Positions 1-6,665 of a DNA stretch of 64,000 nt are shown piece after piece. The notes beneath the pieces are model-generated. The model did no database searches and had not been told where the DNA came from. It saw only the letters and a program-made list of their open reading frames with translations. How positions within the stretch are numbered: the stretch's first letter is position 1; every line of letters begins with the position of its first letter. The DNA is from Prevotella corporis DSM 18810 = JCM 8529 (GTDB taxonomy: Bacteria; Bacteroidota; Bacteroidia; Bacteroidales; Bacteroidaceae). The DNA lies in NCBI RefSeq assembly GCF_000430525.1, contig NZ_KE387156.1:62001-126000 (forward strand), given 5' to 3'. A program made the position numbers and the translations under genes.

Positions 1-614
1 AAGAAAAGGTCAAGGACTTGAGCATAGCTGAAGAACAGCACGAGCACATCTGCCAGCCACCGCATGTAGTGGAGGTCCGTCCGCAAGTGCTTGATTGTGA
101 TGTGGTTCGTTTCCAGAATAATAAGGATAAGTGGGTGGCGTTTGTTGGTTTGCTCGATGGTTATCCATACGAAATATTCACTGGCTTGCAGGACGACGAT
201 GAGGGAATTGTGTTGCCGAAGAGTGTAACAAAAGGCAAAATCATCAAGCAGACTAATCCCGATGGCTCACATCGCTACGACTTCCAGTTTGAGAACAAAC
301 GTGGATACAAAACGACCGTTGAGGGATTGTCAGAGAAGTTTAATCCAGAATATTGGAACTATGCCAAGTTGATTTCAGGTGTGCTCCGCTATCGTATGCC
401 AATCGACCATGTAATAAAGCTCGTCGGCTCACTACAGTTGAAGAGTGAGAGCATCAACACTTGGAAGAATGGTGTTGAGCGTGCTTTGAAGAAATATGTA
501 ACAGACGGAACCGTGGCTTCTGGTCAGACATGTCCGGTTTGTGGTCAGGAGACATTGGTCTATCAGGAAGGATGTTTGATTTGCACTAACTGTGGTGCAT
601 CCCGTTGTGGATAA
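1..614 (+). CDS. nrdJ: Adenosylcobalamin-dependent ribonucleotide reductase, C-terminal part (5' truncated by window edge)
   Basis: The reading frame is open to the left edge (first full codon at base 3), so only the last ~200 residues are present. The enzyme reduces ribonucleotides to deoxyribonucleotides with coenzyme B12. The fragment ends in a zinc ribbon (CPVC then CTNC, about 14 residues apart), as in the long class II reductases of Bacteroidota, where C-terminal cysteines are thought to re-reduce the active site. A TTG at base 18 is an internal codon, not a start. The identification rests on overall recognition of this C-terminal region plus the zinc ribbon; the catalytic core lies outside the window. 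Confidence 0.82.
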   Translation, partial: EKVKDLSIAEEQHEHICQPPHVVEVRPQVLDCDVVRFQNNKDKWVAFVGLLDGYPYEIFTGLQDDDEGIVLPKSVTKGKIIKQTNPDGSHRYDFQFENKRGYKTTVEGLSEKFNPEYWNYAKLISGVLRYRMPIDHVIKLVGSLQLKSESINTWKNGVERALKKYVTDGTVASGQTCPVCGQETLVYQEGCLICTNCGASRCG

Positions 615-644
615 AATCTTTTTTAAACAACCAAAATAATAATG

Positions 645-695
645 TGCGCCCTCGTTTGTTTGTAATTCATGATATTGCTAACATTTGAGGGCGCA
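645..695. repeat. Inverted repeat between nrdJ and folB
   Basis: TGCGCCCTC (645-653) is exactly complementary to GAGGGCGCA (687-695). Pairing continues imperfectly inward to about 660 and 680, leaving a loop of ~19 nt. No T-run follows, so it is not a classical terminator. The right arm overlaps a weak -7-like TAACATTTG (679-687) that could drive folB, so the dyad may be an operator or a 5' leader hairpin. Confidence 0.6.
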
Positions 696-705
696 ATTCA
701 AAAAT

Positions 706-1104
706 ATGGAAATGCTGAAGCTAAATGCAGGCTATATCTATTTAAAAGGTGTCAGATTTCATGCCTATATCGGAGTGGGGGAACAGGAAATGGTTGTGGG
801 GAACGACTATGTTGTTGACCTTCGCCTGCAATATCCTTTTGCAAAAGCACTTCAGACAGACGACGTCGTTGATACGCTCAACTATGCCGGAGTGTATGAT
901 TTGGTAAGGGACGTTATGTCACGAAAGGCTAAGCTGTTGGAATTTGTGGCCGGTGAAATTGCCCATGAACTGACAACGGCCTACCCGCAAATAGAAGCAA
1001 TTGATGTAAAGTTAACCAAACAGAATCCTCCTATGGGAGCAGATTGCGATGGAGCTGGGGTGGAATTACATTTAATAAATGATAAAACCATTGACATACC
1101 TTAG
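706..1104 (+). CDS. folB: Dihydroneopterin aldolase
   Basis: FolB cleaves 7,8-dihydroneopterin to 6-hydroxymethyl-dihydropterin and glycolaldehyde in folate synthesis. The protein (~130 aa) has the usual small single-domain length, with the N-terminal strand around FHAYIGVGEQE and the C-terminal KLTKQNPPMGAD segment holding the conserved lysine region. The frame is open from a TTG at 685, but that lies in the inverted repeat. ATG at 706 or 712 is the probable start; no Shine-Dalgarno separates them. The nearest promoter-like sequence is TAACATTTG (679-687). The next gene has its own promoter. Confidence 0.88.
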   Translation: MEMLKLNAGYIYLKGVRFHAYIGVGEQEMVVGNDYVVDLRLQYPFAKALQTDDVVDTLNYAGVYDLVRDVMSRKAKLLEFVAGEIAHELTTAYPQIEAIDVKLTKQNPPMGADCDGAGVELHLINDKTIDIP

Positions 1105-1123
1105 TTTTTCGACCGAAAATGCT

Positions 1124-1131
1124 TAACTTTG
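1124..1131 (+). promoter_or_regulatory. Bacteroidota -7 box for the amidase/MCE pair
   Basis: TAACTTTG matches the TAnnTTTG consensus exactly and lies 17 nt before the amidase ATG, giving a short leader. A T-rich stretch about 20 bp upstream (1105-1109) could serve as the -33 element. Confidence 0.65.
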
Positions 1132-1147
1132 CGTACGATAGAATAGT

Positions 1148-2392
1148 ATGATTAATAAAATTTCATTTCTCTTAGTGTTGAATTTCTTTTGTGTTCTGAC
1201 AACTGTCGGGGCAAAGGAAAAGTTTACACTCGTCATTGATGCTGGGCATGGCGGACACGATTCTGGCGCAATAGGTGCACTCTCGAAAGAGAAGGATATT
1301 AATCTCAATATTGCTTTGGCCTTCGGAAAGCTTGTGGAACAAAACCTTCACGATGTCAGGGTTATATATACCCGAAAGTCAGATGTCTTTATTTCGCTAA
1401 AAGGACGTGCCGATATTGCTAACAGAGCAAAGGCAGACTTATTCATTTCCATTCATACCAATTCTGTTCCGTCGGGCCATTCGGCAATGGGCTTTCAGGT
1501 ATATACGCTGGGTATGCACAGAGCAAAGGACAATCTCGATGTTGCCATGCGTGAGAACAGTGTAATCTCATTAGAAAAGAACTACAAACAGACTTATCAG
1601 GGATTCGATCCGCGCTCGTCAGAAAGTTATATCATGTTTGAATTCCTACAGACGGCCAATATGGAAAAGAGCGTAAAGTTGGCCAGTCTCATCCAACGTT
1701 CCGTTTGTTCCATTGCCAATCGTTTGGATAAGGGGGTGCATCAGGCAGGCTTTCTTGTTCTGCGAGAGACATCAATGCCAAGTTGTTTGATAGAACTTGG
1801 CTTCATTACTTCTGCCGAGGAAGAGCGTTTTCTGAACTCTTCTTATGGAATCAGTATGATGGCGCGTGGAATTTATGAAGCCTTCGTGGAGTATAAAAAT
1901 ATTTACGACGACAAAATCGTGATACCCTACCGTCCCGTTGATGACAAGAAAATAGCCTTTGACAAGGTAGTATCATTGATTCCGAAACAAGAGAAAAAGC
2001 CATTGGATAAGCCTAAAGTGGTCCAATCCAAGCCTGTGTCGAAGGTTTCAGTGACAAAAACAATAGCATCGTCTCGCGGAAAGAAAGCTATCAAGGATGA
2101 TAGTGGCTTGAATCGTCCAATCTTCAAGTTGCAGGTGTTTGCACTTAATAGGCAATTGCCCACGGGAAGTGAACATTTTAAAGGTCACGATGATATCACT
2201 TGTTTTCTCGAGGGGGATTTGTATAAATACACGATAGGCTCAAGTGCGGATTACAATGATATAATGCGCTTGAAAAATAAGCTGAAGGAGGATTTTCCAC
2301 AGGCGTTTATCATCGCATTCAAGAATGGTCAGCGAATAAATACCAGTCTGGCCATTGGCGAGTATGTTAAGAATAAAAATAAAAATCAATAG
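1148..2392 (+). CDS. N-acetylmuramoyl-L-alanine amidase (Amidase_3) with C-terminal SPOR-like domain
   Basis: Zinc amidase that cleaves the stem peptide from MurNAc during septum splitting and cell-wall turnover. A signal peptide covers residues ~1-22. The catalytic domain follows at once: DAGHGGHDSG (zinc histidine at ~34), a second metal-site stretch SIHTN, and the catalytic-glutamate region IELGF near residue 220. A Lys-rich linker (~280-320) leads to a C-terminal ~75-residue module (FKLQVFAL to the end) resembling the SPOR septal peptidoglycan-binding fold. The MCE gene starts 2 bp after the stop, so the two are probably co-transcribed. The SPOR assignment is less certain than the amidase. 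Confidence 0.88.
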   Translation: MINKISFLLVLNFFCVLTTVGAKEKFTLVIDAGHGGHDSGAIGALSKEKDINLNIALAFGKLVEQNLHDVRVIYTRKSDVFISLKGRADIANRAKADLFISIHTNSVPSGHSAMGFQVYTLGMHRAKDNLDVAMRENSVISLEKNYKQTYQGFDPRSSESYIMFEFLQTANMEKSVKLASLIQRSVCSIANRLDKGVHQAGFLVLRETSMPSCLIELGFITSAEEERFLNSSYGISMMARGIYEAFVEYKNIYDDKIVIPYRPVDDKKIAFDKVVSLIPKQEKKPLDKPKVVQSKPVSKVSVTKTIASSRGKKAIKDDSGLNRPIFKLQVFALNRQLPTGSEHFKGHDDITCFLEGDLYKYTIGSSADYNDIMRLKNKLKEDFPQAFIIAFKNGQRINTSLAIGEYVKNKNKNQ

Positions 2393-2394
2393 GA

Positions 2395-3375
2395 ATGAAA
2401 AAGTTTTTCTCACCCGAAGTCAAGATTGCCCTTGTTGCAGTAGCAGGAATCGTTGTACTGTTTTTCGGCATGCAATTCCTCAAGGGACTCAATCTCTTCT
2501 CATCTGACGTGCGTTACCAAATGCAGTTTGATGATATTAATGGCTTGACTTTGACAACCCCAGTTTTTGCCAATGGATATAAGGTGGGCATTGTGAAGGA
2601 AATCCAATACGATTACGAGAATCCGCACAAGGCGATATCTGTTGGAGTTGATATCGACAAGAATATGAAGATACCGGAGGGAACAAAGGCGGAAATCGTT
2701 GGCGATCTGATGGGTAACATACAAGTGAATCTCATATTAGGTAACGGCAAGAAAATGATTGCTCAAAACGGACTGATTGGAGGGAGCATCAACAAAGGCG
2801 CTCTTGGGGATGTACAGAAAATGATTCCTTCAATCGAAAAGATGTTGCCCAAACTCGACAGCATATTGGCAAATGTCAACAATATTTTGTCTGATCCAGG
2901 CATAAAGAGCTCAATTCATAACGTGGATAAGATTACTGCAGATTTGACGACTTCAACAAAACAGCTAAATGCTCTTTTGTTCCAGATGAATGGTGCCTTG
3001 CCAACCATGACGGTAAAGGCTAATAGTTTACTTGCCAACGCTAATGGCATGATGGTAAATGCCAATGGGGGAATAACGGAGGCTCGCAATGCAATCAAGG
3101 GCGCTAATGGCATGATAGCAAATCTGAACAACAAGGTGAATGCGCTGGACGTAGCCACGACGATGGCAAAGGTCCACACCGTGTTGGATCATGTTAACAC
3201 TTTGACTACGACCTTAAATAGCAATAAAGGGTCGATGGGATTATTGATGAACGATCCTACCCTCTATCACAATCTTAACAGCACTCTGAGAGATGTTGAT
3301 AGCTTGATGGTAAACCTCAAGGCACATCCGAAACGCTATGTCCACTTCTCTATTTTCGGAAGGAAAGACAAGTAA
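2395..3375 (+). CDS. MCE family (MlaD-like) lipid-transport protein
   Basis: Substrate-binding subunit type of MCE/Mla systems, which move phospholipids between inner and outer membrane. One N-terminal membrane segment (residues ~9-29) is followed by the MCE domain (~38-115; GLTLTTPVFANGYKVG core), then a long region rich in Asn, Ala and Met repeats (~150-290) likely to be helical. No MlaE permease or MlaF ATPase is adjacent; in Bacteroidota they are often encoded elsewhere. The gene is almost contiguous with the amidase and is followed by a strong hairpin. Confidence 0.85.
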   Translation: MKKFFSPEVKIALVAVAGIVVLFFGMQFLKGLNLFSSDVRYQMQFDDINGLTLTTPVFANGYKVGIVKEIQYDYENPHKAISVGVDIDKNMKIPEGTKAEIVGDLMGNIQVNLILGNGKKMIAQNGLIGGSINKGALGDVQKMIPSIEKMLPKLDSILANVNNILSDPGIKSSIHNVDKITADLTTSTKQLNALLFQMNGALPTMTVKANSLLANANGMMVNANGGITEARNAIKGANGMIANLNNKVNALDVATTMAKVHTVLDHVNTLTTTLNSNKGSMGLLMNDPTLYHNLNSTLRDVDSLMVNLKAHPKRYVHFSIFGRKDK

Positions 3376-3380
3376 AAATA

Positions 3381-3407
3381 CAAGTGGAAAGTTAACCTTT
3401 CCACTTG
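3381..3407 (+). terminator. Hairpin terminator after the MCE gene
   Basis: Perfect 11-bp arms CAAGTGGAAAG and CTTTCCACTTG around a 5-nt loop start 5 nt after the stop codon. No long T-run follows, so termination strength is uncertain. Confidence 0.65.
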
Positions 3408-3825
3408 CCATTTATATGCATTCTCATTTAGATTTCTAAAGCAATAAATATTATCCTATTTAAAAAGAGTATAAATAGATACATTCAAGTTCCACGCTTT
3501 AAGTGAACATTACAACTTGATTGAGAATCAATCAATTTAGTGTTAAAGTAAAATGTTTCACTAATTATTGATATATTCAATTCTAATTGTACAACCCATT
3601 GATAAACAAATGGTTGGAAGTGTACAACTATCAAAATGAGATTATCTATTACTGTTTATCGCTAAACCCTAAAGAATAGCATATTATATGACTTTTACTT
3701 AGCTCATTTTATGAAAGCATAATTTAAGAGTTTGGTTATTTTTTACTATCTTTGCAATTACAATTAAAATAAGTCTTAGGACACACTATCGTCGAAAGGC
3801 ATACAAAAATTATTTATTAGTAAAC
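3408..3825. other. AT-rich intergenic region upstream of dnaA
   Basis: No gene is visible. The region holds a small dyad TTGATTgagAATCAA (3517-3531) and a second one where two copies of TGTACAAC (3588-3595 and 3621-3628) flank CCATT...AATGG (3596-3613). The dnaA promoter is at its right end. I could not find canonical DnaA boxes by eye, so I do not call an origin here. Confidence 0.5.
3747..3754 (+). promoter_or_regulatory. dnaA: -7 box of the dnaA promoter
   Basis: TATCTTTG followed by C matches TAnnTTTG. It gives a leader of about 65 nt before the dnaA ATG. A TTTGG at 3731 is too close to be the usual -33 element. Confidence 0.6.
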
Positions 3826-5232
3826 ATGAATGTTCAACCCAGTGCTCTCTGGGGACAATGTCTCTCACTTATCAAGGAGAATGTCACAGGGCAGCAATTC
3901 GCTACATGGTTCAAACCAATCGTATTTGAGTCGTTTGATGCGGCTTCGAAGACCTTGTTGGTTCAAGTGCCCAGCCTGTTTGTCTATGAGTATCTGGAGG
4001 AAAACTTTGTTGACCTGATGAGTAAAATGCTAAATCGTGTCTATGGGCAAGGGATTAAGTTGACTTATCGCGTGGTGACTGACCAGGCGCACAACCTTAC
4101 ACAGGATATACAAGCTGATCCTGTTGAGAAAATTCCTACTCAGCTTCCTACTGAACGAGGAAACCAATCGCCGACAATTTTGGATGCAGCTCCGCAAGAT
4201 ATCGACCCACAGCTGGATCCCCACAAGTCATTCAGTAATTTTATTGAAGGCGACAGCAACAAGTTACCCCGTTCAATCGGGTTGTCAATTGCTGAACATC
4301 CGAATACTTCCCAGTTCAATCCGATGTTTATCTATGGTCCTTCAGGTTGTGGCAAGACTCACCTCATAAATGCGATAGGTTTACGCACAAAGCAGCTATA
4401 TCCACAGAAACGTGTCTTGTACATTTCGGCACGCTTGTTCCAAGTACAATACACCGATTCCGTATTGCATAATACGACCAACGACTTCATTAATTTCTAT
4501 CAAACAGTCGATGTCTTGATAGTGGATGATATTCAGGAATGGATGACAGCTACCAAGACTCAAGACACTTTCTTCCATATCTTCAATCATTTGTTTAGAA
4601 ACGGTAAGCGCATTATCCTTGCCTCGGACCGTCCGCCCGTAGAACTGAAGGGAATGAACGACCGTTTGCTCACCAGGTTTGCCTGTGGTCTGATAGCAGA
4701 GTTGGAAAAGCCAAATGTCCAGTTGTGTATTGATATCCTTTATAGTAAGATTAAACGCGATGGATTGAGCATTCCTGATGATGTCATTCAGTACATTGCA
4801 GAGACGGCAAATGGCAGTGTACGTGACCTTCAGGGTGTTATTAACTCGTTGTTGGCCTACAGTGTTGTTTATAATAGTAAGGTGGATATGCGTCTGGCCG
4901 AGAGAGTCATCAAACGGGCAGTGAAGGTTGATGATGAGCCTTTGACCATTGACGAGATACTTGATAAGGTTTGTGAGCATTTCAATGTGACTACGACGGC
5001 TGTCAACTCACGCTCACGCAAGCATGATATCGTTCTGGCCCGTCAGGTGAGCATGTATTTCGCACAAAAATATACGAAAATGCCTGCAAGCCGTATTGGT
5101 AAGTTGGTGGGTAACAGAGACCATAGCACCGTGATACACAGTTGCTCTCAGATAGAGAAAAAGCTTCAGGTAGATAAAAGGTTTACTTCAGAACTTTCTA
5201 CTATTGAGAATTCCTTCAAGTTAAAAGGTTAG
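3826..5232 (+). CDS. dnaA: Chromosomal replication initiator DnaA
   Basis: AAA+ ATPase that binds DnaA boxes and melts oriC. All four domains are visible in 468 residues: domain I (~1-85), a linker (~90-135), the AAA+ core with Walker A GPSGCGKTHL (~170-179), Walker B VLIVDDIQ (~229-236) and sensor region, and the DNA-binding domain IV with signature RDHSTVIHS near residue 431. The usual DDIQFL reads DDIQEW here. The gene stands alone with its own promoter and a strong bidirectional terminator. Neighbouring genes converge on it from the right, which is not the arrangement expected immediately beside an origin. Confidence 0.97.
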   Translation: MNVQPSALWGQCLSLIKENVTGQQFATWFKPIVFESFDAASKTLLVQVPSLFVYEYLEENFVDLMSKMLNRVYGQGIKLTYRVVTDQAHNLTQDIQADPVEKIPTQLPTERGNQSPTILDAAPQDIDPQLDPHKSFSNFIEGDSNKLPRSIGLSIAEHPNTSQFNPMFIYGPSGCGKTHLINAIGLRTKQLYPQKRVLYISARLFQVQYTDSVLHNTTNDFINFYQTVDVLIVDDIQEWMTATKTQDTFFHIFNHLFRNGKRIILASDRPPVELKGMNDRLLTRFACGLIAELEKPNVQLCIDILYSKIKRDGLSIPDDVIQYIAETANGSVRDLQGVINSLLAYSVVYNSKVDMRLAERVIKRAVKVDDEPLTIDEILDKVCEHFNVTTTAVNSRSRKHDIVLARQVSMYFAQKYTKMPASRIGKLVGNRDHSTVIHSCSQIEKKLQVDKRFTSELSTIENSFKLKG

Positions 5233-5238
5233 AATAAA

Positions 5239-5274
5239 AATCAAGGGAGTCATATTCTTATGGCTCCCTTGATT
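5239..5274. terminator. Bidirectional terminator between dnaA and thiamine pyrophosphokinase
   Basis: Arms AATCAAGGGAG and CTCCCTTGATT are perfect and extend inward (CATA/TATG). T-rich tails follow in both directions, serving the convergent genes. Confidence 0.85.
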
Positions 5275-5276
5275 TT

Positions 5277-5939
5277 TTATTTTGGAAGATGTGTCCTGTA
5301 AATCAGATACATTCCATCAGCATCGATAGTGAAACTATTGCCGGTTGCCTCATTGAGGGTTCCTTGCCAAAACTCCTCAAAAGGATAGACAGCCCATTTC
5401 AGCCCTTCGCTTGAGATGCGTTGGCATCCGAATTGAAAAACACTCACTTGCTGGCGTGGAAAGGATGCGAACTCCGTCTTGCCTGATGCGACAGCGAACC
5501 ACCCATAGTCGCTGATCATGACCGGATTGATGCCCAGTTGCCTGTAGTAGTGGAGGAGGAGAAAGAGATTCCCCAGTGTGTGGTCTTCCCTTTTCCCTGT
5601 TGCCGCCAAAATACAGAACGAGGGCTTACTGTCCAAATCAAAATGGTTGAGTGCATATTTTGTAGCCTTGGTTAGGTCATTGTCGTCCTGCTCTTTGATT
5701 TGGTGGAATATATGGGCATACTTTTCTTTCAGTTCTGGTGCGATAGAGTCACCATCGCCTATCACCGCTTCGGGTTCAACTCCTAATTTCAGCAAATCTT
5801 CAAGTGCACCATCACAGGCCACGATATGTTTTGCATTCTTCAGGATGTCTAAGATAATGGAGCTGGTGGGCACATCTCCTGCACCGAACACCACAACATC
5901 ATATTTTGTTTGTATTCCGCTTAAATTTCTTTCTCTCAT
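5277..5939 (-). CDS. Thiamine pyrophosphokinase
   Basis: Converts thiamine to thiamine diphosphate with ATP, the last step of the salvage route encoded by this operon. Seen: the GDGDS motif (family GDxDS), the DDNDLTKA motif and LAATGKREDHTLGN, all typical of TPK catalytic domains. ATG at 5939 overlaps the permease stop codon as ATGA, the usual coupling, so I prefer it over an in-frame ATG at 5978 that would overlap the permease by 43 bp. It is third in the TPP-riboswitch operon after receptor and permease, and ends at the bidirectional terminator shared with dnaA. Confidence 0.9.
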   Translation of the reverse strand: MRERNLSGIQTKYDVVVFGAGDVPTSSIILDILKNAKHIVACDGALEDLLKLGVEPEAVIGDGDSIAPELKEKYAHIFHQIKEQDDNDLTKATKYALNHFDLDSKPSFCILAATGKREDHTLGNLFLLLHYYRQLGINPVMISDYGWFAVASGKTEFASFPRQQVSVFQFGCQRISSEGLKWAVYPFEEFWQGTLNEATGNSFTIDADGMYLIYRTHLPK

Positions 5940-6532
5940 GCCATAGTCTCCCTCTCTTTTTTCATCATTCGTTTCCATTTGTAATAACCTGCTATGGCGA
6001 TGATGGTGTAAAAGGTGTAGAGCCCAGCTGTGAATGGAATATTCTTATAGACATAAAGTCCGGCAAGCTCTACGTCAACGACTATCCATATCAGCCATTG
6101 TTCCAAATATTTCTTTGCCAGTGCCCACAGCCCGATGAAGCTGAGTGAATTGCCAAAACTGTCAAGTACGGGAACCGTGGAGTTGGTAAACTTGGAGAGA
6201 ATCAAATACAATGTACCCCAAAGCACTATGAAAACCAAAACAGAAGGCAGAACCAACTTCTTGGGGAAATGCGTGATTGGTATTTCCTCGTCATCGTTTC
6301 TTTTCTTTTTCCCAAACTTCCAATATAGGAATCCGTAAATGGCTGCGAGCGTATAATAGATTTGCATGCCGAAGTCGGCATAGAGTCCAGCCTCATAATA
6401 CACGAACGTATAGACCAATGGCATGATGATACCTGTCAGCCAAAGCCAGATGCTGGCCTTGTATTCCTGATAGATGTATATCAGTCCGATGATTGTTCCT
6501 ACTACATCTAATATTTGATAGGTGTCAAACAT
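5936..6532 (-). CDS. pnuT: PnuC/PnuT-type permease, probably for thiamine
   Basis: Inner-membrane facilitator of the PnuC family (nicotinamide riboside/thiamine carriers), 198 residues with about seven hydrophobic segments. The family signature is seen as WLWLTGI near residue 30 and QWLIWIVVD toward the C-terminus. PnuC homologues next to thiamine pyrophosphokinase and under TPP riboswitch control in Bacteroidota are assigned as PnuT thiamine transporters; here the context fits exactly. Import would be driven by phosphorylation in the cytoplasm by the next gene. Specificity is inferred from context, not from sequence. Confidence 0.88.
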   Translation of the reverse strand: MFDTYQILDVVGTIIGLIYIYQEYKASIWLWLTGIIMPLVYTFVYYEAGLYADFGMQIYYTLAAIYGFLYWKFGKKKRNDDEEIPITHFPKKLVLPSVLVFIVLWGTLYLILSKFTNSTVPVLDSFGNSLSFIGLWALAKKYLEQWLIWIVVDVELAGLYVYKNIPFTAGLYTFYTIIAIAGYYKWKRMMKKERETMA

Positions 6533-6565
6533 GTTGGCGATGATGAATTAGTTATGGGTGATAAT

Positions 6566-6658
6566 GTTTTGAGTTTTTAAGTTTGGTGAGTTGAACCTTC
6601 ACCTGTGCTGTTGGTGTTAGGTCTTTTATTTGAACTCACAAACTTAAAAACTCAAAAC
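6566..6658. repeat. Large near-perfect inverted repeat inside the thiamine operon
   Basis: The left arm 6566-6592 (starting GTTTTGAGTTTTTAAG) pairs with the right arm 6633-6658 (ending CTTAAAAACTCAAAAC). There are 26 pairs with one bulged G, and a loop of ~40 nt. It fills most of the 133-bp gap between receptor and permease genes. It is too long for a normal attenuator; an mRNA-stability or processing element, or a small inserted repeat, are the main options. Confidence 0.85.
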
Positions 6659-6665
6659 AACCAGA

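Noticed and set aside
3408..3825. oriC beside dnaA
   Set aside because: No canonical DnaA boxes by eye, and surrounding gene orientation is convergent rather than divergent. Kept only as a finding to test.
4396..4980. 194-codon minus-strand frame inside dnaA
   Set aside because: Antisense shadow of a certain gene with no family features.
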